Below, piece by piece: positions 1 to 6,961 of a stretch of 8,792 nucleotides of DNA. How positions within the stretch are numbered: position 1 is the first letter of the stretch; each line of letters begins with the position of its first letter. The translations under genes and the position numbers were made by a program. Origin of the DNA: Thermoflexia bacterium (GTDB lineage Bacteria; Chloroflexota; Anaerolineae; B4-G1; SLSP01); NCBI GenBank assembly GCA_030605705.1, contig JAUWHU010000020.1, positions 1 to 8,792 on the forward strand, read 5' to 3'. The notes beneath the pieces were generated by a model. That model had not been told where the DNA came from, did not search any database, and was given only the letters and a program-made list of their open reading frames with translations.

Positions 1-55
1 TATTGAGATGATACGTAACTACCCGGACGTGGTAGACTTACGAGGTCAAGGAATC

Positions 56-1612
56 ATGTTCAACCTTGTTGGCAAGACTCTCGGCAAATACCGCCTCGTC
101 GAGAAACTGGGTCAGGGTGGGATGGCGCAGGTCTACAAGGCCTATCAGCCTGATCTGGACAGGTACGTCGCCATCAAGATTCTGCACCCTCACCTGACCG
201 GCGACGAGGATTTCGCGGCCCGCTTCCGGCGGGAGGCCCGCGCCGTCGCTGCGCTCGAGCATCCCCACATTGTCCGTGTCTACGATTTTGACACCGACGA
301 GGATGTGGCCTTCCTGGTGATGGAACACCTGGAAGGGGCCAGCCTCAAGTCCTGTTTGCACGACCTGGACTGCCGGGAAGAGCGGATGGATCTGGAGGAG
401 GTGGAGCGCATCGTAGGCGCACTGGCCGATGCGCTGGATCACGCCCACCGGCAGGGAGTGGTACACCGCGATGTCAAGCCCTCCAATGTGTTTATCACTG
501 TTAGTGGTCGCCCGGTGCTGACCGACTTCGGCATCGCCCGGATGGTGGACACGGCAACTATCACCGAGAGCGGCGGCACATTGGGCACGCCGGCCTACAT
601 GTCGCCGGAGCAGTGCCGGGGAGAACCCGGCGATGCCCGTTCCGACATCTACGCGCTGGGCGTGCTGCTGTACCAACTCTGCACCGGGCGCGTCCCCTTT
701 GACGCCGACACCCCCTACGCGATCATCCTTAAGCACATCACCGCGCCGCTGCCGCCACCCCGCTCCATCTGCCCCGACTTGCTTGAGGCTGTCGAGCGGG
801 TGATTCTCAAAGCGCTGGCCAAGGACCCCGACGACCGCTTTCAGAGCGTTGATGAGATGGGCCGCGCCCTTCGCACCGCTATCGAAGCGCCTCATGCTGC
901 GCCGCCTCCTCCCCGGCGCCGCGTCAGCCTGCGCAATGTGGCGCTGGTCGCTGTCACCATCGCTGTCTGCCTGGCACTGCTGCTTCTCACCCGGCCCTGG
1001 CAAGCGCAACGTTTCTTGACCCGTCTCACTCCCACGGTTATCCCCGAAACGGGCCATGTTACGCTGGACATTGCCGGCCCGGACGTAGTGGACGATGTCT
1101 GGCTCAACCCCGATCTGCCTGATGAGGCCTGGCATGAGGCCGATCTGGTACACTTGCAAGGCCCGCTCACGCCCGACCGGCTCTTGCTGCGCTTTAACCT
1201 GATGGGCCTGCCCGAGAGCGCCACCGTCGTCTCGGCCACGCTCACGCTGCAGGTGGAACTGTGGGGCGAGCAGTCTCTCCCCGGCGCCGCCGTCGTCTAC
1301 CGGGTGCTGACCCCCTGGGATTCCACCACGGCGACTTACAACACGCCATGGAGCGCACCGGGCCTGGCCGCCGGCGTGGACTATGATTTTACACCGCTTG
1401 ACGTCGTCCCCGTGCCCGACGTGGGGCAGTTGACCTTTGACGTGAGCCGGGCGCTGATGTTTTGGCAGGAACAGGCCCAGCCCAATTATGGGCTGGTGGT
1501 GATGATGTCGGAGGATAGCCACAACCAGGCTCACCATTGGGTTTACATGAGTGAACAGCCCGACCCTGCCGACCGGCCTACACTGCGTATCGTCTATGAG
1601 GCGGCTCCGTGA
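56..1612 (+). CDS. Transmembrane Ser/Thr protein kinase (PknB type) with C-terminal DNRLRE-like extracytoplasmic domain
   Basis: Hanks-type kinase, 518 residues from the Met at 56. Visible motifs: glycine loop GQGGMAQV (19-26), ATP-binding Lys41 in VAIK, helix-C Glu60, catalytic loop HRDVKPSN (137-144, Asp139), DFG (157-159), then an activation loop with several Thr/Ser and GTPAYMSPE. It is an RD kinase, so activation-loop autophosphorylation is expected. A proline/arginine linker leads to one membrane helix (about 295-314). Residues about 335-518 resemble the DNRLRE/CBM96-like beta-sandwich: LLLRFNL, the W-D-S-T-T-A-T-Y-N stretch, a FDVSRALMFW-like segment, NYGL and a final RPTLRIVY. The kinase should therefore be cytoplasmic and the sandwich external, probably as a sensor; its ligand is unknown. 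An in-frame ATG at 8 would add 16 residues. I prefer 56 because GAGGT lies 9 bases upstream (42-46) and the protein then begins just before the usual GKTLGKYRL. The next gene overlaps its stop codon. Kinase call very secure, DNRLRE call likely. Confidence 0.95.
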   Translation: MFNLVGKTLGKYRLVEKLGQGGMAQVYKAYQPDLDRYVAIKILHPHLTGDEDFAARFRREARAVAALEHPHIVRVYDFDTDEDVAFLVMEHLEGASLKSCLHDLDCREERMDLEEVERIVGALADALDHAHRQGVVHRDVKPSNVFITVSGRPVLTDFGIARMVDTATITESGGTLGTPAYMSPEQCRGEPGDARSDIYALGVLLYQLCTGRVPFDADTPYAIILKHITAPLPPPRSICPDLLEAVERVILKALAKDPDDRFQSVDEMGRALRTAIEAPHAAPPPPRRRVSLRNVALVAVTIAVCLALLLLTRPWQAQRFLTRLTPTVIPETGHVTLDIAGPDVVDDVWLNPDLPDEAWHEADLVHLQGPLTPDRLLLRFNLMGLPESATVVSATLTLQVELWGEQSLPGAAVVYRVLTPWDSTTATYNTPWSAPGLAAGVDYDFTPLDVVPVPDVGQLTFDVSRALMFWQEQAQPNYGLVVMMSEDSHNQAHHWVYMSEQPDPADRPTLRIVYEAAP

Positions 1613-2226
1613 TGGAGACGACGGAGAATGTACCCTGCCTGATGGACAGCGCCGGGCGGCGATTTCCTCTTACGGGACAGGTCATCATTCTGGGCCGTTC
1701 CTCCAACTGCGACGTCTACATTCCAGATAAGCGGGCCTCCCGCCGCCATGCCGAGGTGGGCTGGGATGGCGAGACTTGCACGCTGCGCGACCTGGGTAGC
1801 GCTAACGGAACTTTCCTTAACGAGCATCGTATCACCACTCCCCAGACGCTGCACGACGGCGACGAAATCGCTATTGCCAGCGCCGTCTTCACCTTCCGTG
1901 ACCCTGAAGCAACTCTCCGCGTGGCTAAATTTCCCCTCCTGGTGATAAACGAGACCAGGGGCGAGATCTGGGTCAACCGGAATCTGGTTTTGCTCTCCTC
2001 CAAGGAACAGGCTCTCTTCGATTTACTCTACCGCAACACCGGCCGAGTGTGCTCCAAGCAGCAGATCGCTGATGCGGTCTGGCCCGAGTATCGGGCCGAA
2101 GTATACGACTACCAGATCGAGAGCCTGGTCAAGCGACTGCGCAAGAAACTGGAACCCGACCCGCGCCACCCCGTACTGATCCTCACCGTGCGCGGGCGAG
2201 GATATAAGCTGACTGCCACCGCCTAG
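1612..2226 (+). CDS. FHA domain / OmpR-type winged-helix transcriptional regulator
   Basis: A 204-residue cytoplasmic protein, numbered from the ATG at 1612. Residues about 23-97 form a forkhead-associated domain with all signature residues: LGRSSNCD (Gly28, Arg29, Ser30), S-R-R-H (43-46) and the GSANGT turn (62-67), the set that binds phosphothreonine. Residues about 118-202 form a Trans_reg_C winged helix: LSSKEQALFDLL, SKQQIADAVW, a recognition helix around YQIESLVKRLRKKL and the wing RGRGYKL. There is no receiver domain, so control by a histidine kinase is not expected; the FHA domain takes the place of the receiver. The start ATG shares one base with the TGA of the kinase gene (TGATG), which implies translational coupling. 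A GTG at 1609 is an alternative start, and GAGG at 1598-1601 could serve either. I infer that it reads Thr phosphorylation made by the kinase, either on the kinase itself or on a third protein, and adjusts transcription. Its targets are unknown. Confidence 0.94.
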   Translation: METTENVPCLMDSAGRRFPLTGQVIILGRSSNCDVYIPDKRASRRHAEVGWDGETCTLRDLGSANGTFLNEHRITTPQTLHDGDEIAIASAVFTFRDPEATLRVAKFPLLVINETRGEIWVNRNLVLLSSKEQALFDLLYRNTGRVCSKQQIADAVWPEYRAEVYDYQIESLVKRLRKKLEPDPRHPVLILTVRGRGYKLTATA

Positions 2227-2246
2227 CCCCACCTACTGTCGGATGG

Positions 2247-2280
2247 ACGGAGAGGTCCCCCAATGACCTCTCCGTTTTTT
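2247..2280 (+). terminator. Intrinsic terminator of the kinase/FHA operon
   Basis: Perfect 11-bp stem ACGGAGAGGTC (2247-2257) / GACCTCTCCGT (2265-2275) with a 7-base loop, followed by an unbroken T tract (2275-2280). It begins 20 bases after the stop codon of the FHA/winged-helix gene and ends the two-gene operon. Confidence 0.93.
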
Positions 2281-2281
2281 G

Positions 2282-2342
2282 TTGGCTGCGCCCTGCCCAA
2301 CCGCTTGGCTGTTGGACAACTGTTGGCTGCAAGTTGGGCAGG
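2282..2342. promoter_or_regulatory. Cluster of three TTGGCTG direct repeats with an overlapping inverted repeat
   Basis: TTGGCTG occurs at 2282-2288, 2305-2311 and 2323-2329. The first and third copies extend to GTTGGCTGC. The 10-bp inverted repeat 2292-2301 / 2333-2342 brackets the last two copies. OmpR-family winged helices usually bind direct repeats, and the gene just upstream encodes such a domain, so this could be an operator. The cluster lies about 370-430 bases from the start codon at 2711, so the link is only an inference. It could instead be an RNA structure. Confidence 0.25.
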
Positions 2343-2451
2343 CCAGTGCCAAAGACGGTATCCTTGAGATAGAATCCGTGCCATCCTGCCCCTCCACGGT
2401 TCTCAGCGCGAAGGGGCCGGTGGGCGTAATGGTTTTAGTACCTTGCCAATA

Positions 2452-2478
2452 AAATCCTTGCATGAAAAACAAGGATTT
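2452..2478. repeat. Small perfect hairpin AAATCCTTG/CAAGGATTT
   Basis: A 9-bp perfect inverted repeat with a 9-base A-rich loop (2461-2469). Read on the minus strand the hairpin is followed by TTTTATT, so it could be a weak terminator in that direction, but no minus-strand gene precedes it. Function unknown. Confidence 0.5.
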
Positions 2479-2494
2479 GGGCTTTAAGAAAATG

Positions 2495-2596
2495 AACCAC
2501 AGATTTCACGGATTACACAGATTGGGTAAAGAATGAGAGAGAATCAGTGAAAATCTGTGCGTAGTGTGGGCAGGCAGTGCTCACCAATCTGTGGTT
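2495..2596. repeat. Palindromic intergenic element bounded by AACCACAGATT / AATCTGTGGTT
   Basis: A 102-bp element with perfect 11-bp terminal inverted repeats at 2495-2505 and 2586-2596. Inside lie further complementary blocks: CACAGATT (2516-2523) against AATCTGTG (2552-2559), and TTTCACGGATT (2503-2513) against AATCAGTGAAA (2542-2552, one mismatch). It is built from variants of an (A)ATCTGTG-type unit. I recall similar CACAGATT / AATCTGTG repeats between genes in many environmental bacterial genomes. It has no ORF, so it is either a non-autonomous mobile repeat or a structured intergenic repeat. Confidence 0.65.
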
Positions 2597-2696
2597 AGAT
2601 TTTTGGTTCTGGCTTGTCCAGGCTAGGATGCACCAACGAAAGGAGGGCAGTGTGAGAAGAAACCAGGTTGTCGGATGATTCCTACTAACCAAACAT

Positions 2697-2704
2697 AAGG
2701 AGGT
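2697..2704 (+). promoter_or_regulatory. Strong Shine-Dalgarno for the Kelch/C25 gene
   Basis: AAGGAGGT lies 6 bases before the ATG at 2711 and is nearly a full match to the anti-SD sequence. It fixes the start codon, which is followed directly by a good signal peptide. Confidence 0.85.
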
Positions 2705-2710
2705 GTTTCC

Positions 2711-5700
2711 ATGATTAGCAATCGCAGGTTGTATGGGATGAGAAAGGGGCTGAACACAGGACTGACGCTTGTTCTGCTGTTCCTGGCGTTGGCCCCGACT
2801 GTGCAGGCGCAGACCCAACCGCAGGCGGTCATCCAAGGAGGGCTGGACGTCGTCTGGCGGCTGCCTTTCCTGCGCAGCGACCACAGCGCCATTTACGACG
2901 CGCCCAACGACCGCATCATCGTCTTTGGCGGCTGGAACGGACGGCAGTTCTTTAACGACGTCTGGGCGCTGGATACGACGGAGGGCAGCGAGGCCTGGAC
3001 CAAACTCAACCCCCACAGCGCCTGTCCGCCGCCGCGCGCCCAGCACACGGCCATCTATGATGCCGCTAACAAGCGGATGATTGTCTTTGGCGGGCACCAG
3101 GCGCACTATAATTTTAACGACGTCTGGGCTTTGGACCTGTCCACGCCCGGCTCCGAAACCTGGACCTATCTCACGCCCGGCGGCACGATGATCCCGGCCA
3201 TGCACTACCACAGCGCCGTCTACGACGCGACCAACAAGCGGATGGTGGTCTTTGGCGGCAGCGGGCGGGGTGGGCTGCGCAACGACACCTGGGCGCTGGA
3301 CCTGTCCACGCCCGGCGCGGAGGCATGGAGCCAGTTGGCCGTGAGCGGTTCGGTGCCGCCGGCCCGCTGGCAGCATACGGCGATCTATGATTCGCAAAAT
3401 GGGCTCATGGTGGTCTTTGGCGGCACGAGTGGGGGCGCGCTGTTGAACGACGCCTGGTCGTTGAACCTGACGACCCAACACTGGGCCGCGCTCTCGCCGG
3501 ACGGGGATCCGCCGCCCGCGCGGCGCAAGCACTCGGCCGTCTTTCATCACCCGATCGCTACGCCATATGGTTGGATGATTATCTTTGGTGGTTGGGGCAA
3601 TGGCGGGTTCCTTGATGACGCGTGGTATCTCCACCTCACTCCCGGTGAGATAGAATGGTTCCAAACCGTCCCGCCTTCGTCTTCCCCGGCGGCTCGCGCC
3701 GGACATGCGGCCGCGCATATCAATGAAGAGAGCGATTACCGCATGGTCGTCCTCGGCGGGCGGGGCATGGACAGTCTGGCCGGTGAGACCCAGTGGGTGT
3801 ATGACGTACCTACAGTGATCTGGTCGCCGCTCACGCCCACGCTGCCGGACTGGTGGCAGGGCGGGATGGCTGTGCAAAGCGTACACATCTCGCAAAGCAA
3901 CGGCCGGCCGGATGTAACTTTACAAATCGAAGACGCCCAGCCTGACACTACGGTGAACGTGCTGCCCAACCAGGAAGTCTGGTTCGTCACCCAAATCAAG
4001 ACCACCTCCGCTGCCTACGCCAACGACGTAGACGTGACCCTGGACGTGGTTGCGTCCAAGTTCAACATCGTACAGGTGGGCACGCGCTACAAAGATGCCC
4101 ACGACGTGACCAACTGGACGACGCCCACCAGCCTGGGCGGCGGGCGCTATCGCCTCGAAGACGTGGATCTGGAAAAACGGGGCAGCGACAGCAAGTACCA
4201 AATGCAAATCGTGTTCAAAGCCACCGTCAATGCAGACGCTAATCCGGGCCGGACATTCATCAATGTGGTGGCCGAAGGGACGGACTGGCTGAACGCTCTG
4301 GACTATAACGCCTACGCCGTCATCCGCCAGAACCCCCGGGCCTGGATCATCACCAACCGCACCAAGCTATTCGACGAGTACGACAACGGCGAGGTGCGCA
4401 GCCTGCTGGACAAGACTTTCGAAATCGCCCAGGGGGGCGCGGAGAACAACAACAGCCCGGCGGCCGTGGTCCTCTACGCCGACCGCTACGTGCCGGCCCT
4501 GACGACCTGGGACAACACGACGGTCAACTACACCAGCGAGGCGACGGCCAACGTAGTTGCTGACGAGGTTGCGGACTGGCTGGTCAACTGGGTGGTGGAG
4601 GGGGGGGATGCTTACCCTAACTACCTGGTCATCCTCGGCGACGACAATATCATCCCCCGCTACCGCAAAGACGACTACGACGACATCATCTCGGAGGATG
4701 AGTACCCCAATGCTTCGGGTCTGGAGCCAGTCTTAGATGAGCTGGTCAGCCACAACTACTTTTGGACCGACAACCCCTACGGGGATCGAGAGTACGGAAC
4801 TGTTCACCAGGACTGGGAGATCGGTGGACTGGAAAGCGCGGTGGGACGCATCGTCGGCGGGTCGGCCCAGGACATGCGTAATGCCTTACGTTACGCCAAT
4901 CGCGGCCCCAACCCCAACGAGGATCGGGCGATCATCGCCAGCGATGATGCCGACTGCTTTGACTGGGACATCGCCGGCTCGGCCCAGGATGCCAAGTACG
5001 TGATCGGCGCTGATTTGGGCTACAGTTTTGATGCGTCGTTCGTGGACGGGGGGCCGACGAAACCCCAGATCGTGGGGGATATGGAAGATGGTTTTGCCAT
5101 CGCTGCCCTGGCGCACCACGGCACAGTCACTGCCTGGACGACTCCCGGTGACGGCGATCACTTGTGGTCCTACGAGGTCCCCGTCTACGATCCCCAGGAT
5201 AGAATGCCTGACAACCGGCCTTTCTTCTATTTTGACGCCTGCCGGGTGGGTCTGACCTACGGTTCTGGCTGGGACGATCCAACCAGACCTGATGGCCCGC
5301 AGGCCTACGACGACAGTCTGGTCTATGGCCTGGTGCATCAGGGCGCCTCGGGCGTCGTCGCCTCGGGCGGGTTGATGTACTATTTTCCCGGCAATGACTC
5401 TCTGTGCTGTGGCGAAACCCTATCCAACGACTTCTGGGTCCAAGCCAGGGCTTATCCCAATCGGAGCGATCCCCTGGGCTGGTCGCTCAGGCAGGCCAAA
5501 AGGACTTTCTCCATCGGCGATAACTACGGCAAGAAGACAGTCCAGGAGTTCACCTACTTTGGTCTGCCCTGGATGCGCTTGCCGGGCCACGGCGCTACTC
5601 AGGTAGCCGCCCCGGCCATGCCCCAGACAGATGCGACGTCGGAGCTCTGGTCTACACCTACCTGGCAGGGTGCTGCTATCACAGCGGAAGCCACGTATGT

Positions 5701-6793
5701 AGTGACGGCCAGCGTGGATGCCGCCGCCTATGCCATCAGCACCACCACAGAGGGGTTCGACCTGGTCGAAGTACAGGGCCTGTCCCAGCGCATCGCCAGC
5801 GGCCAACCGGTCCTGCCCCAGGCAACCCTCGAACTGGTCCTGCCGTTGAGCGCGACCGTCACCAGCCTGGTCTTTACGCCTACTCAGGACATGGTCCTGC
5901 CCAATCTAAACATCCCCTCGGTCATACTCGGCGTGGGGGCCCCTGACGGGCCGACCGGCAGCTATACGAACACCGTGGACGGCGTTTATCCCGTGACCGC
6001 CACCTTCGACAGCAGCGCGCTGGATACTTACCAGTTGATCCAGGTTCACGTCATCCCCGTCACCTACGACGCCACCAACGACCAGGCCACCCTCTACCGC
6101 ACCGTGGACATCGCGGTCACGTACGACACGCCGGAGACCATCGGCTTGACCTCCTTTGAGCCGGACGAGATCCAGTACCTGCCCGGCGAGACGATCAGCA
6201 CCACGACGCAAGTGATCAATGCCGGCGACACGACCGAGACGGTGACGGCTACCTTGATAATCCAGGACACCGAAGGACATCTCGTCGGTTTCCAGGGGGC
6301 GGGACCGTTCGACGTCCCGGCCGGCGGAACCTACGACCTGAAGCTGAGCTGGACCGGCTCGCTGGACGGCGACGTCTACCTGGCCCGGATGTTCATCTGG
6401 AAGGGGGGACAAGTGGTGGCCGGGGACGGTGCGGGGGTCTCGGTCACAGCCGGGGAGGTCTCGGACCTGACCGTACCCGACCTGCTCATGCCGGGCGAGG
6501 AAGGGACCTTTGAGGTGACGTTCGACAACCTGGGGGCCAACACCAGCATCGCCCTGGCCAGTCTGGCCATCTACGACACCGACGGTGCCCTGGTCGCCTT
6601 TCTGCCCTCCCAGGTGGCCGCCGTGGCCGGGGGAGGCAGCACGACGCTGAGTTTCCAGTGGACGCCCGCTGAGCCTGGGGCCTACGCGGCCTCGTTCATG
6701 CTCGCCGCCGGTGGGCAGGAGTACGGCCCGCTGTCCCAGAGATTCAAGGTGGGGTATCGGGTCTACCTGCCGCTGGTGTTGCGTAACTACTGA
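2711..6793 (+). CDS. Secreted Kelch-repeat / C25 (gingipain-like) cysteine peptidase with C-terminal LPLVLR tail
   Basis: A 1360-residue exported protein. A signal peptide has its probable cleavage after Ala33 (TVQA/QTQ). Six Kelch repeats begin at His58, 112, 167, 222, 274 and 332, each with H-(S/T)-A-(I/V)-Y-D...(V/I)FGG...ND-W-L features; six repeats suit one closed beta-propeller. About 390-543 is an Ig-like segment. About 544-960 is a C25 peptidase domain: ITNRTKLF at its start, YLVILGDDNIIP (about 638-649), the catalytic dyad His803 in LAHHGT and Cys844 in YFDACRVG, and a closing YFGLPWM. About 990-1143 resembles the C25 propeptide (a GQPVLP...LELVLPL pattern, later IPVTYDA, YRTVDIAVTY), which normally precedes the peptidase. 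CARDB/Ig-like domains fill about 1144-1345. The protein ends GYRVYLPLVLRNY. It probably acts outside the cell or on its surface as a protease; substrate unknown. Codon use is GC-rich throughout and the reading frame is intact. Confidence 0.92.
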   Translation: MISNRRLYGMRKGLNTGLTLVLLFLALAPTVQAQTQPQAVIQGGLDVVWRLPFLRSDHSAIYDAPNDRIIVFGGWNGRQFFNDVWALDTTEGSEAWTKLNPHSACPPPRAQHTAIYDAANKRMIVFGGHQAHYNFNDVWALDLSTPGSETWTYLTPGGTMIPAMHYHSAVYDATNKRMVVFGGSGRGGLRNDTWALDLSTPGAEAWSQLAVSGSVPPARWQHTAIYDSQNGLMVVFGGTSGGALLNDAWSLNLTTQHWAALSPDGDPPPARRKHSAVFHHPIATPYGWMIIFGGWGNGGFLDDAWYLHLTPGEIEWFQTVPPSSSPAARAGHAAAHINEESDYRMVVLGGRGMDSLAGETQWVYDVPTVIWSPLTPTLPDWWQGGMAVQSVHISQSNGRPDVTLQIEDAQPDTTVNVLPNQEVWFVTQIKTTSAAYANDVDVTLDVVASKFNIVQVGTRYKDAHDVTNWTTPTSLGGGRYRLEDVDLEKRGSDSKYQMQIVFKATVNADANPGRTFINVVAEGTDWLNALDYNAYAVIRQNPRAWIITNRTKLFDEYDNGEVRSLLDKTFEIAQGGAENNNSPAAVVLYADRYVPALTTWDNTTVNYTSEATANVVADEVADWLVNWVVEGGDAYPNYLVILGDDNIIPRYRKDDYDDIISEDEYPNASGLEPVLDELVSHNYFWTDNPYGDREYGTVHQDWEIGGLESAVGRIVGGSAQDMRNALRYANRGPNPNEDRAIIASDDADCFDWDIAGSAQDAKYVIGADLGYSFDASFVDGGPTKPQIVGDMEDGFAIAALAHHGTVTAWTTPGDGDHLWSYEVPVYDPQDRMPDNRPFFYFDACRVGLTYGSGWDDPTRPDGPQAYDDSLVYGLVHQGASGVVASGGLMYYFPGNDSLCCGETLSNDFWVQARAYPNRSDPLGWSLRQAKRTFSIGDNYGKKTVQEFTYFGLPWMRLPGHGATQVAAPAMPQTDATSELWSTPTWQGAAITAEATYVVTASVDAAAYAISTTTEGFDLVEVQGLSQRIASGQPVLPQATLELVLPLSATVTSLVFTPTQDMVLPNLNIPSVILGVGAPDGPTGSYTNTVDGVYPVTATFDSSALDTYQLIQVHVIPVTYDATNDQATLYRTVDIAVTYDTPETIGLTSFEPDEIQYLPGETISTTTQVINAGDTTETVTATLIIQDTEGHLVGFQGAGPFDVPAGGTYDLKLSWTGSLDGDVYLARMFIWKGGQVVAGDGAGVSVTAGEVSDLTVPDLLMPGEEGTFEVTFDNLGANTSIALASLAIYDTDGALVAFLPSQVAAVAGGGSTTLSFQWTPAEPGAYAASFMLAAGGQEYGPLSQRFKVGYRVYLPLVLRNY

Positions 6794-6806
6794 ACCATTC
6801 CCCAAA

Positions 6807-6843
6807 GTGAGTAGGCGGGTGGGGTTACCACCCGCCTACTCAC
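6807..6843. terminator. Strong hairpin after the Kelch/C25 gene, without a T tract
   Basis: Perfect 16-bp stem (6807-6822 / 6828-6843) with a 5-base GGTTA loop, starting 13 bases after the stop codon. No run of T follows on the plus strand, so it is not a classical intrinsic terminator. It may protect the 3' end of the mRNA or act with other factors. The gene remnant that follows begins right at its edge. Confidence 0.6.
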
Positions 6844-6844
6844 C

Positions 6845-6961
6845 TCTACCCTCGCCATCAATCCCGTCGTGGGCCTGGCCGGTTACGCCTTGACCCTTGA
6901 CGCCTCCGGCTGCGCCGGCGCCGAGGGCGGCCCGACGCTTACCATTACCTACGTGCCGTGA
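6845..6961 (+). pseudogene. Probable 3' remnant of a lost gene (tail ending PTLTITYVP)
   Basis: In the frame that ends with TGA at 6959-6961, about 38 codons read as plausible protein: S-T-L-A-I-N-P-V-V-G-L-A-G-Y-A-L-T-L, then a short Gly/Ala-rich stretch and GGPTLTITYVP. No start codon with an SD is present, and a TAG at 6812-6814 closes the frame just upstream, inside the hairpin stem. The final PTLxIxY resembles the end of DNRLRE-type domains, such as RPTLRIVY of the kinase at 56-1612. I read it as the end of a deleted secreted or membrane protein. It is short enough to be chance, so confidence is limited. Confidence 0.35.

Larger units (their letters stand above)
2281..2494. other. Gene-free intergenic stretch with repeats and a small hairpin
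   Basis: No convincing ORF on either strand. It holds three direct TTGGCTG copies (2282, 2305, 2323), an inverted repeat CCTGCCCAAC (2292-2301) / GTTGGGCAGG (2333-2342), and a hairpin AAATCCTTG (2452-2460) / CAAGGATTT (2470-2478). I see nothing recognisable between 2343 and 2451. The repeats sit between the regulator gene and the large secreted-protein gene and could include control sites for the latter. Confidence 0.5.

Noticed and set aside
8..55. Upstream ATG at 8 as the kinase start
   Set aside because: The extra 16 residues are not typical of the family, only 7 bases precede it in the window, and a reasonable SD serves the ATG at 56. It cannot be excluded.
38..1537. 499-codon open frame on the minus strand, opposite the kinase
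   Set aside because: It lies wholly opposite a clear kinase gene, its product is low-complexity with no recognisable domain, and such long antisense frames are common in GC-rich genes.
2603..2629. TTGGTT / TAGGAT as a sigma-70-like promoter for the Kelch/C25 gene
   Set aside because: The spacer is only 15 bases and both boxes match poorly, so it is not supportable without transcription-start data.
2711..3800. Short repeated DNA stretches (for example GTCTTTGGCGG and CCTGTCCACGCCCGG) as a possible repeat array or CRISPR
   Set aside because: They are coding repeats of the Kelch blades, in frame and spaced 52-58 codons apart, with no spacer structure.
2513..3895. 460-codon minus-strand frame with repeated AAKDHH-like and VVQQ-like units
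   Set aside because: The apparent repeats are the reverse complement of the Kelch repeats on the plus strand. There is no signal, SD or family match.
5906..6805. 299-codon minus-strand frame opposite the C-terminal part of the Kelch/C25 gene
   Set aside because: The composition is that of a shadow frame (Gly/Arg/Val/His-rich), and the plus-strand frame carries recognisable domains through to its end.
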